Positions 42,615 through 50,341 of a stretch of DNA of 57,040 nt are shown here, piece after piece. Every line of letters starts with the position of its first letter. Position 1 is the stretch's first letter. The translations under genes and the position numbers were made by a program. Where the stretch lies: assembly GCA_903862465.1 (NCBI GenBank), contig CAIOYH010000040.1:1-57040 (forward strand). The letters are read 5' to 3'. The notes under the pieces were generated by a model, which searched no databases, had not been told where the DNA came from, and saw only the letters and a program-made list of their open reading frames with translations. This DNA comes from an uncultured bacterium. Lineage in GTDB: Bacteria > Bacteroidota > Bacteroidia > Bacteroidales > CAIWKO01.

Positions 42615-42831
42615 AAACATTTCTTGCTCCCGCTGCAAAGTTTCCTGCTTGCGCTTGAAAGTTTCCTGCTTGCCTTGAAAGTTTCCTGCTTGCGCTTGAA
42701 AGTTTCCTGCTTGCGCTTGAAGGTTTCCTGCTTGCGCTGCAAAGTTTCATGCTTGCGCTTGAAGGTTTCCTGCTTGCGCTGCAAAGTTTCATGCTTGCGC
42801 TTGAATGTTTCCTGCTTGCGCTAGATTTCAA
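42615..42831 (-). repeat. 21-bp tandem repeat array B (10 units)
   Basis: Anchors at 42623, 42644, 42665, 42685, 42706, 42727, 42748, 42769, 42790, 42811 (one 20-bp step); minus unit cagcgcaagcaggaaactttg. Confidence 0.92.
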
Positions 42832-42844
42832 CCTTTTGAAGTTT

Positions 42845-42948
42845 TTATCAAACAAAGAACGTCATAATTGTTTCATGGTGCGCAATGATTTTCAAAAACA
42901 ATTTCAACAATGGATTTGTTCGTGAACGCGCAAAGATTTTTTTATCAT
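42845..42948 (-). repeat. Leader repeat, copy B
   Basis: Reverse complement GAATGATAAAAAAATCTTTGCGCGTTCACGAACAAA...ACAATTATGACGTTCTTTGTT matches 16847..16950. Confidence 0.85.
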
Positions 42949-43066
42949 TCGCATTTATCTCTTTTATAGTCTTCTAATCTTTTGAAAAAATCAGTACTTT
43001 GCGGTTGTAAACAATAGCATGGCTTTTGGAGTACTTCAACCTGCGTATTCATTTGTTGGATAAATG
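42946..43066 (-). pseudogene. Decayed 3' remnant of a LytTR-domain gene
   Basis: Minus-strand LKYSKSHAIVYNRKVLIF, then (frameshift) KRLEDYKRDKCE* vs LKYTKRQAIVSERKVPIF-EKLEAYKQGNCK* at 16429..16848. Confidence 0.8.
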
Positions 43067-43154
43067 AGAAATAAACTTTCGAGAATTATTTATGGGCTAG
43101 GTGTTATTATCCTAAAATTTTCACCGAAACTATCCTACTTTACCGAAAAAGTTG

Positions 43155-43162
43155 TACCTTTG
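43155..43162 (+). promoter_or_regulatory. Putative -7 element (TACCTTTG) upstream of amidase
   Basis: TAnnTTTG match 25 nt before ATG at 43188. Confidence 0.4.
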
Positions 43163-43187
43163 AACTCAAATTTAAAAACGAAATACT

Positions 43188-43787
43188 ATGGTAAATATTT
43201 TTTTATGGATTTTAGACAATGGACATGGCAAAGCAACGCCCGGAAAGCGTTCGCCGGTCTTAGCAGATGGCAGACAATTACTCGAATACGAGTTTAATCG
43301 GGATATAGTCAGTCGGCTAATCGTTAAACTTAACGGTGCAGGAATTGCAAGTCACAATCTTGTGCCGGAGATTGCAGGCGATATTTCGCTTACGCAACGT
43401 GTCAATAGAGCAAATAACTTGGCATCGCCGCTAACGAAGTTATTCATTTCCATTCATGCCAATGCCACAGGAAAGGGTGGATGGGTGAAAGCTTCAGGCA
43501 CCGAAACCTATTGTTATAAACTTGGCGGAAAATCAGAACGATTGGCAAAGTATTTTCAACAGAAACTTGTTGCAAGCCTTGGATGGAAGGATAGGGGAGT
43601 CAAAACGGCTGATTTCACGGTGATTCAAAAGACCTCTATGCCCGCAATTCTCATCGAGCATGGCTTTTATACCGATCCCGATGAGGTGTTGAAATTGCTC
43701 GACCCTGCTTGGCGCGAAAAGATTGCCGAATCGCATTTTCAAACCATAAAAGAGATTGAACAGGCGGGGCTTACCTTTTTTAAATAA
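43188..43787 (+). CDS. N-acetylmuramoyl-L-alanine amidase (Amidase_3)
   Basis: WILDNGHGKATPGKRSP...FISIHANATGKGGWVKASGTETYC...PAILIEHGFYTDPDE. Confidence 0.93.
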   Translation: MVNIFLWILDNGHGKATPGKRSPVLADGRQLLEYEFNRDIVSRLIVKLNGAGIASHNLVPEIAGDISLTQRVNRANNLASPLTKLFISIHANATGKGGWVKASGTETYCYKLGGKSERLAKYFQQKLVASLGWKDRGVKTADFTVIQKTSMPAILIEHGFYTDPDEVLKLLDPAWREKIAESHFQTIKEIEQAGLTFFK

Positions 43788-43790
43788 CAG

Positions 43791-44153
43791 ATGGCTGAAC
43801 ATAACGAACTCGGGAAGCAAGGGGAAGATGCCGTAGCCGTTTATCTCATAGAAAACGGATATAAAATCTTGCATCGCAATTGGCGTTTTGGGAGCGACGA
43901 ACTCGATATTGTTGCCGAAACAGATAAGTATATTGTGTTTGTTGAAGTGAAAACGAGAACCAATACTGTTTTCGGAACACCGGAAGAAGCAGTCAACAAA
44001 AAGAAGCAAAACTTCCTGATTCGGGCATCAAATGTCTATCTCGACAAAAATAATTGCACAAAAGAGGCGCGGTTTGATATAATATCCGTAATTTTGCCGT
44101 CGCAGCCTTTATTAATAAACCATATTGAGGATGCATTTTATCCTACTCTTTGA
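43791..44153 (+). CDS. YraN/UPF0102 family endonuclease-like protein
   Basis: LGKQGEDAVAVYLIENGYKILHRNWRFGSDELDIVAETDKYIVFVEVKTRT. Confidence 0.92.
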   Translation: MAEHNELGKQGEDAVAVYLIENGYKILHRNWRFGSDELDIVAETDKYIVFVEVKTRTNTVFGTPEEAVNKKKQNFLIRASNVYLDKNNCTKEARFDIISVILPSQPLLINHIEDAFYPTL

Positions 44154-44164
44154 AAATTTGAATC

Positions 44165-46069
44165 ATGAAAAGTTCCGGCAAAGCACCGAAAAAGTCCAGC
44201 GAAAAGCGCACTCCCACCCGTAAACCATCCGAAAGAAAAAGTTTCGACAAACCGAAGTTTACTAAAACTTCCGACAGAAAGTCTGCATCATCAGGCGATG
44301 AATCTGAATATAAAAAACCGCGCTATGCTGATAGGAACGCTTCGGATGACACCAAATCATCGGATAGAAAGCCTTATAAGTCGCGCACCACGGATCGTGA
44401 TGATTCGGATAAGCCTCGCAGACGTTATGATGATAACGGGAGTCGCGATGAGAAAAAACCTTACGAAAGGAAACCCTATGCTTCACGTGATACCGACAAA
44501 AGCAGTTCGGATAGACCGCGAGAACGATATAACGATAATAGAAATCGTGACGATAACAAAACCTCAGATTGGAAACCTTATAATACAAAGGATACAGAAA
44601 GAAGCGATTCGGACAGACCGCGCGGACGTTATGATGATAAACGCGGTAGGGATGACAGCAAGTCTTACGAAAGGAAACCTTACAAATCAAGAGATACAGA
44701 CCGAAGCGATTCGGATAGACCTCGCGATCGCTATGATGATAGACGCGGTAGGGATGATAGCAAGTCTTCTGAAAGGAAACCTTATAAATCAAGAGATACG
44801 GAGAGAAACGATTCCGACAGACCTCGCGACCGTTATGATGACAAACGCGGTAGGGACGACAGCAAGTTTTCTGACAGGAAACCTTACAAATCAAGAGATA
44901 CAGACCGAAGCGATTCCGACAGACCTCGCGACCGTTATGATGATAGACGCGGCAGGGATGACAGCAAGTTTTCTGATAGGAAGCCTTATAAATCACGTGA
45001 TACGGAACGCGGTGGCTCTGATAGACCGATTGAACGTTATACGGATAAGCGGAATCGTGATGATGACAAATACGCGGATAAAAAACCGTATAAGTCGAGG
45101 GATGATGAGCAAAACGACTCGAACCGTCCTATCGAAAAATATGTGGATAGAAGAACTCAGGAGGAAAAAGATCGCATATCGTCAAAACCATATAAACGTT
45201 TTGAGGATGACAAAAACGCTTCTGAGGGTGATAAACGCAAACGTAATCGAATCGTGGAGGAAAAAACCTATCAGGCTAAAGCTCGCGAACGCAGAGACCT
45301 TGTGGATATCTTGGTGAAAGATAACACCTATTCTAAGCGTCCTTCGTTTAAAAAGTCAGCAGATGGCGGCATTCGTCTGAATAAGTTTATCTCAAATGCG
45401 GGTGTTTGTTCGCGCAGAGAAGCCGACACTTTGATTGAAACAGGGGCAATAACTATAAATGGCAAAATTATCACGCAATTGGGCACGAAAGTGATGCCGA
45501 ATGACGAGGTGCGTTTAGGCGATCAGCTGTTGCGCGGCGAGCAATTGCAATATCTGTTGTTGAACAAACCAAAAGGATATATCACCACAACGGATGATCC
45601 CCAAGAGCGCAAGACCGTGATGTTGATTGTGGAAAAGGCATGTAACGAACGCATTTATCCTGTCGGCAGGTTGGATAAAAACACTACGGGTTTGTTGTTG
45701 TTTACCAATGATGGCGACATGGCGAAAAAGCTTACGCATCCGAAACATCGGATTGAAAAAGTGTATCATGTGGAGTTGGATAGGGTTTTGACTAGCACAG
45801 ATATGCAAAAAATAGCGGACGGTGTGGAGCTTGAAGATGGATTTATTCAAGTGGACGGCATAGCGTATGGCGACACGAAAAAGGAATGTGGCATCGAACT
45901 TCATTCCGGCAAGAATCGCATTGTCAGACGCATCTTCGAAAGCTTGGGTTATGATGTGGTGAAGCTCGATAGGGTGGTGTTTGCAGGATTAACCAAGAAA
46001 GAATTGCCACGCGGCAAGTTTAGATTCTTAAGTGAAGCCGAAGTAAACATCTTGCGAAGGATACAGTAA
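44165..46069 (+). CDS. RluB/RsuA-family rRNA pseudouridine synthase with long repetitive N-terminal extension
   Basis: C-terminal S4 (IRLNKFISNAGVCSRREADTLI) and PUS (YPVGRLDKNTTGLLLFTNDGD) domains; N-terminal ~8 x 34-aa repeats. Confidence 0.92.
   Translation: MKSSGKAPKKSSEKRTPTRKPSERKSFDKPKFTKTSDRKSASSGDESEYKKPRYADRNASDDTKSSDRKPYKSRTTDRDDSDKPRRRYDDNGSRDEKKPYERKPYASRDTDKSSSDRPRERYNDNRNRDDNKTSDWKPYNTKDTERSDSDRPRGRYDDKRGRDDSKSYERKPYKSRDTDRSDSDRPRDRYDDRRGRDDSKSSERKPYKSRDTERNDSDRPRDRYDDKRGRDDSKFSDRKPYKSRDTDRSDSDRPRDRYDDRRGRDDSKFSDRKPYKSRDTERGGSDRPIERYTDKRNRDDDKYADKKPYKSRDDEQNDSNRPIEKYVDRRTQEEKDRISSKPYKRFEDDKNASEGDKRKRNRIVEEKTYQAKARERRDLVDILVKDNTYSKRPSFKKSADGGIRLNKFISNAGVCSRREADTLIETGAITINGKIITQLGTKVMPNDEVRLGDQLLRGEQLQYLLLNKPKGYITTTDDPQERKTVMLIVEKACNERIYPVGRLDKNTTGLLLFTNDGDMAKKLTHPKHRIEKVYHVELDRVLTSTDMQKIADGVELEDGFIQVDGIAYGDTKKECGIELHSGKNRIVRRIFESLGYDVVKLDRVVFAGLTKKELPRGKFRFLSEAEVNILRRIQ
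44388..45210 (+). repeat. Coding 102-bp tandem repeats (~8 units)
   Basis: 34-aa unit DRSDSDRPRDRYDDRRGRDDSKFSDRKPYKSRDT. Confidence 0.92.
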
Positions 46070-46143
46070 AAGTTTTTTGTTGTTTTATCAGCGCGAATTT
46101 GCGTGATTCAAGGTGCATTTTGGCTTTGTTTTTTGTGTTTCAT

Positions 46144-46163
46144 AGCCTCAAGAGGCTTTTTGG
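46144..46163 (+). terminator. Short terminator-like hairpin downstream of pseudouridine synthase gene
   Basis: AGCCTC aa GAGGCTTTTT. Confidence 0.6.
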
Positions 46164-46232
46164 AGTGATATTATGTATAATATACTTTAAATGTCTTAAT
46201 TTTAATGGCATCTGTTATTGAATGTGTTAGCA

Positions 46233-46490
46233 ATTTACAGTATGTATAATCACATGATTATAGTAATTGTAATTTTTTACAATATATGGAAACACATGAT
46301 TATAGCTATTGTAAATTTTTACACTAGATATAATCACATGATTATGGTTATTGTTTTTTTTTACACTATATAAAATCACATGATTATGGTTATTGTTTTT
46401 TTTTACACTATATATAAACACATGATTATAGCTATTGTTTTTTTTTACTATAGATAAAAACACATGATTATAGCATCAGTAAATTTTTTC
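46233..46490. repeat. 42-bp phased repeat array D (6 units)
   Basis: cacatgatta at 46251, 46293, 46335, 46377, 46419, 46461, exactly 42 bp apart; dyad TATAATCA-CA-TGATTATA in unit 1. Confidence 0.95.
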
Positions 46491-46667
46491 TATAGTGCAA
46501 AACACTTTTTTGATATTAATGTTTATTGGGGGGAGGTAAAAAACATGTGTTATGGGAGTATAAAATCAAAAAAATATAATCAAAAATCAATCTTTCTTAG
46601 TGTATTTGGTTCCTAGTGTTTTATTGCCTAGGTGCAACAATCATCCTGACGTTGGGCACTTTAAATA

Positions 46668-46694
46668 CCTGCCCGACTGCATCAGTCAGGCGGG
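46668..46694. repeat. REP-like palindrome copy 2
   Basis: CCTGCCCGACTGCATCAGTCAGGCGGG. Confidence 0.7.
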
Positions 46695-46744
46695 CTTTAG
46701 GCACTTGAAGTACTTTAGGCACTCTAAGTACTAGATTCACTTCC

Positions 46745-47674
46745 TCAATGCGTATCCAAATTGTGCAGCATAAAAATCAAATGCTCCAACACTTTATGGA
46801 TTTCGGTCATATATTCTTCCACAGCTTTCACACTGCCGGGCAGACAAAACACTAAAGTGTTCCCAATCACTCCTGCAATGGAACGGCTTATCAGTGCATT
46901 GGGCTTTTCTTGCCCATACTTCATGCGAATCATATCCATAATGCCCGGAATTTCTTTTTCCAAGAGAGGTTTCACCACGTCGGGCGTAAAGTCTTTCGGA
47001 CCTATACCTGTGCCGCCTGTTGTTATAACGATATCATAGTTATTAGCTGAGGCGTTTATCAGTTCTTCAAGCATTTTCGGATCATCCGGAATAAGAGTCT
47101 TCTCGATTTGATGTTTTCGTTTTTTTGAATCGAAATACAGTTCAGTCATCTCTTGAATGCGTTGTCCACTGCGGTCGGGATAGATGCCTTTGCTAGCACG
47201 ATCACTCAGTGTGATGACATGCACTTTGAAAACTTTAGGCAGATAGGTTCCCTGAACGCCCGATGTAATAATTCCGCCTTGCATCACGCGACAGAAAATG
47301 CCTTCTTTTGGCATCACGCAATTGCCAACTTCGCGAAAAATAGCACAATTGTCTCCATGGCATTTTTTGCCGATTTGTGTTACTTCTAGAACTACATCAT
47401 CAATTTCAAACGTGTCGAGTGGTGCGGTGTTGATAAGGTTCATGCCTGTGATGGTTAGGTTCTCCGCAAATTCGCCGGGTTTAATTACGCGATTGGCTTG
47501 TTGCGCGAATTTTGCAATGCTTTCCGTTGAGAGCATACTCACTTGCCGATGCCAATCACCGGCATGCGCATCATGTTCAACGCCATTTTCATTAATAGTG
47601 ATATGCGGAACAGCAAGCTTTACGGTTCCTTTTTTCTCGGATATGTTTACCGAATCAATTGTAATTGTTATCAT
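46745..47674 (-). CDS. MOSC domain - MogA/MoaB-type molybdopterin adenylyltransferase fusion
   Basis: N-terminal MOSC-like (GEFAENLTITGMNL, EVTQIGKKCH); C-terminal VITLSDRASKGIYPDRSG...DIVITTGGTGIGPKDFTPD. Confidence 0.88.
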   Translation of the reverse strand: MITITIDSVNISEKKGTVKLAVPHITINENGVEHDAHAGDWHRQVSMLSTESIAKFAQQANRVIKPGEFAENLTITGMNLINTAPLDTFEIDDVVLEVTQIGKKCHGDNCAIFREVGNCVMPKEGIFCRVMQGGIITSGVQGTYLPKVFKVHVITLSDRASKGIYPDRSGQRIQEMTELYFDSKKRKHQIEKTLIPDDPKMLEELINASANNYDIVITTGGTGIGPKDFTPDVVKPLLEKEIPGIMDMIRMKYGQEKPNALISRSIAGVIGNTLVFCLPGSVKAVEEYMTEIHKVLEHLIFMLHNLDTH

Positions 47675-48812
47675 GATTTGTAGTGAATTCTTTAATGATT
47701 GATTTTAAAATGTATTGAAAAGCAGGCATATCTCCCTTGGGTTCTTTCTTCTTACCCAAACGAACTGCCACCATATTTTGTGATGGAATAACAAAAATAA
47801 ATTGTCCTAAAATGCCTTGTGCATAATAGATCTTCTCTCCATTTATATCTGTCAGCCACCATGAATAGCCATAGCAATCGGATTTTATACTTGCTTCATC
47901 TAGTAAGTTGGCAGGCTCAATGGATTCCTTCACATAGTGTTCGGAAACGATTTGATGATTGTTAAAGTATCCATTATGTAAAAATAAAGTCCCGAGGCGC
48001 GAAAAATCGCGGGCGTTGGAATTGAAACAACAATACGCTTTTTCCATGCCATTTTTTCTATCCAAACTCCAAGTCGCATCGTTTTTTGCCCCTAAAGGTT
48101 TCCAAAGTTTTTCGGAAGCATATTCGCTCAAGGTTTTTCCGCTAACTTTCTCGAGGATATAAGCCAACACAAGATGATTGCAACTCTGATAATTGAATTC
48201 CTTTCCGGGGGTTTTTATGACCTGTAGATGTAGCAGCAAATCTTGCAAATCACTTCCATAATATGCCTTTGTGGTGGCAGAAAACAAACTAGCATAACTC
48301 TCATCATAATCAAAACCGGCACTCATGGTGAGCAAATGTTTTATGGTGAGCGAGGCATTCAATCCTCTATTATACTCGGGGATGAAATCAGCCACTTTCT
48401 GATCCACGCTTTTTATCTTACCTTCATCTATGGCAATGCCTATCAAAATACTTACAATAGTTTTCGACACAGAAAATGAACTCGAATACGAATCCTGCCC
48501 ATAAGCATCCCAATATTCTTCATAACATACGGAATCGTTCTTCAAGACAAGAAAAGCCGTCGTTTGTATTTGAATCAGATAGTTGCGGAACTCCTCTAAT
48601 AAATGGGTTTTGTTATAGGCAACAGCATCAGGAATAGGAATGAAGGTGCCTGCTTTCACGGTCCTGTTTTCAAAGTGTTTGTAATCGTCAATGCCGGCAT
48701 ATTGATAAATTAATGCCTTATACATATAGCTATTTCCCGTGACAACAATGAAGAGGTTTATCGCAAGGATAAGTAAGAAAAACCAAAGCAGTATTTTTTT
48801 AACGATTCTCAT
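47655..48812 (-). CDS. Serine hydrolase (beta-lactamase/class C-like)
   Basis: SSFSVSKTIVSILIGIAIDEGKI; YQSCNHLVLAYILEKVSGKTLSEYASEKLWKPLGA. Confidence 0.88.
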   Translation of the reverse strand: MRIVKKILLWFFLLILAINLFIVVTGNSYMYKALIYQYAGIDDYKHFENRTVKAGTFIPIPDAVAYNKTHLLEEFRNYLIQIQTTAFLVLKNDSVCYEEYWDAYGQDSYSSSFSVSKTIVSILIGIAIDEGKIKSVDQKVADFIPEYNRGLNASLTIKHLLTMSAGFDYDESYASLFSATTKAYYGSDLQDLLLHLQVIKTPGKEFNYQSCNHLVLAYILEKVSGKTLSEYASEKLWKPLGAKNDATWSLDRKNGMEKAYCCFNSNARDFSRLGTLFLHNGYFNNHQIVSEHYVKESIEPANLLDEASIKSDCYGYSWWLTDINGEKIYYAQGILGQFIFVIPSQNMVAVRLGKKKEPKGDMPAFQYILKSIIKEFTTNHDNNYN

Positions 48813-48815
48813 ACG

Positions 48816-49271
48816 CTATATAACGTCTTTCTTTTCCTTACTCATCAATGTCACATCGCCAATCACCATGGTTTTGTCTACGGCTTTACACATATCGTAA
48901 ATGGTGAGCAAAGCAACGCTAACAGCCGTGAGAGCTTCCATTTCAACCCCGGTTTGTCCGATACATTTCACCATGCTTTCAGCTTGAACGCCGCTTTCAA
49001 TTAGGGTGCATTTCACCTCTACTTTGGTAAGCATCAAGGTGTGGCAAAGTGGAATCAACTGAGGGGTTTGTTTGGCAGCTTGTATGCCTGCAATTTCAGC
49101 AATCGTAAGGACATCTCCTTTTTTAATCAGGTTTTCATGGATGAGTTGTAGTGTTGCAGCTTGCAAATATATGATTCCAATTGCTTTTGCAATACGAATT
49201 TGTTGAGGTTTGTCGCCTACATCCACCATGTTGGCTTTCCCTTTCGACGTAGTATGAGATAATTTTGACAT
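48816..49271 (-). CDS. moaC: Cyclic pyranopterin monophosphate synthase accessory protein
   Basis: MVDVGDKPQQIRIAKA; IPLCHTLMLTKVEV; TGVEMEALTAVSVALLTIYDMCKAVDK. Confidence 0.96.
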   Translation of the reverse strand: MSKLSHTTSKGKANMVDVGDKPQQIRIAKAIGIIYLQAATLQLIHENLIKKGDVLTIAEIAGIQAAKQTPQLIPLCHTLMLTKVEVKCTLIESGVQAESMVKCIGQTGVEMEALTAVSVALLTIYDMCKAVDKTMVIGDVTLMSKEKKDVI

Positions 49272-49592
49272 TGAATGAAATTAATAAAGTTCAAAATTAG
49301 TAAATATTTTGATACGTCCTGATTTTAGATTTTAGATTTTAGAATTTAGATTTTGCATTAGGATGTGTTTTTATAATAATATCAGGACTTTATATCGGAT
49401 AATTATTATTACACATATTCTATAAAATTAATTCAAATTAATATTGGCGATAAAATTTAGCATTATAAAAAAGGGGGGTATGTTCATTTGCGCTTGAAAT
49501 AATAGGGCAATGGATTATGTACGCAAGCCTATCATAAACCATTCGTAAGTAAGAAAAATAGCGCACAATATATTCATGTGAAAATTTCTTTG

Positions 49593-49600
49593 TATATTTG
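49593..49600 (+). promoter_or_regulatory. Putative -7 element (TATATTTG) of TA locus
   Basis: TAnnTTTG match 14 nt before ATG. Confidence 0.4.
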
Positions 49601-49614
49601 TAGAAAAATTTGAA

Positions 49615-49851
49615 ATGGACTTACAAACTCGCAAACAAAACATCATTGAATATCTTATAGGTCTTGATGACGACACTTTATTTAGCAAGATTGAATCGGC
49701 TATTTATGAAACTCAAAAACAAGAAGCTGTTAATCTTAAATCACTTACTGAGGAAGATTTAATAGAGAGGGCGAAACGTTCCTCGGCGGATTATAATGCT
49801 GGCAGGGTGAAAACTCAAAACCAATTAGAGGAAGAATCTGAAAGTTGGTGA
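49615..49851 (+). CDS. Antitoxin-like small protein (partner of ParE-type toxin)
   Basis: 78 aa, 4 nt upstream of ParE-like frame. Confidence 0.6.
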   Translation: MDLQTRKQNIIEYLIGLDDDTLFSKIESAIYETQKQEAVNLKSLTEEDLIERAKRSSADYNAGRVKTQNQLEEESESW

Positions 49852-49855
49852 TGTT

Positions 49856-50173
49856 ATGAGGATTCTTTGGTCAGATTTTGCCTCTGAAACGTTACGCGAT
49901 ATCTACAAATATTATAAGACCGCGGCAGGTATTCCTATTGCTAAAAAGATTAAAACAGAAATATTTTTAGCAACCAAACAATTAATAGCGCAACCTGAAT
50001 CCGGTCAAATAGAAATCTCTTTGGAGAAAATCAATGAAGGACACAGATAAATCGTGGAGGGAAATTATAAAATCGTATATAAAAAGGTTCAAGAAGGGAT
50101 TTTAATAACGGATGTGTTTGATGCACGACAAGATCCCTTAAAGATAAATAATCCGAAAAGAAAACTTGGTTGA
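49856..50173 (+). pseudogene. ParE/RelE-type toxin interrupted by in-frame TAA at 50048..50050
   Basis: MRILWSDFASETLRDIYKYYKTAAGIPIAKKIKTEIF...QPESGQIEISLEKINEGHR*IVEGNYKIVYKKVQEGILITDVFDARQDPLKINNPKRKLG*; same frame continues after stop. Confidence 0.8.
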
Positions 50174-50308
50174 CAAACACCTAAGCACCTCACAATCTTG
50201 CTCTCGATTGAAAGCCTTGTGTAATTTTTCTAAGAAATAAATTCTTACAGTTTAAGGGGTAATTGAAGGTATTTGAAAAAAAGTATGCACTCAACAATGT
50301 AAATTTTG

Positions 50309-50316
50309 TAAATTTG
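50309..50316 (+). promoter_or_regulatory. Putative -7 element (TAAATTTG) of sucA
   Basis: TAnnTTTG match 26 nt before ATG. Confidence 0.35.
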
Positions 50317-50341
50317 CATTTCTCATAAATAAACTAATGAC

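Noticed and set aside
42446-42855. ORFs of 112, 80 and 66 aa (KRKQETF / SASRK / SCLRLKV repeats)
   Set aside because: Three overlapping frames over a 21-bp tandem repeat; stop-free by periodicity, and a 20-bp unit shifts the frame.
44262-45317. 244-aa minus and 339-aa plus ORFs overlapping the pseudouridine synthase gene
   Set aside because: Shadow frames of the 102-bp coding repeats; the 634-aa frame has recognisable S4 and PUS domains.
46761-47702. Plus-strand ORFs inside the MOSC-MogA gene
   Set aside because: Antisense to a protein with two recognisable domains.
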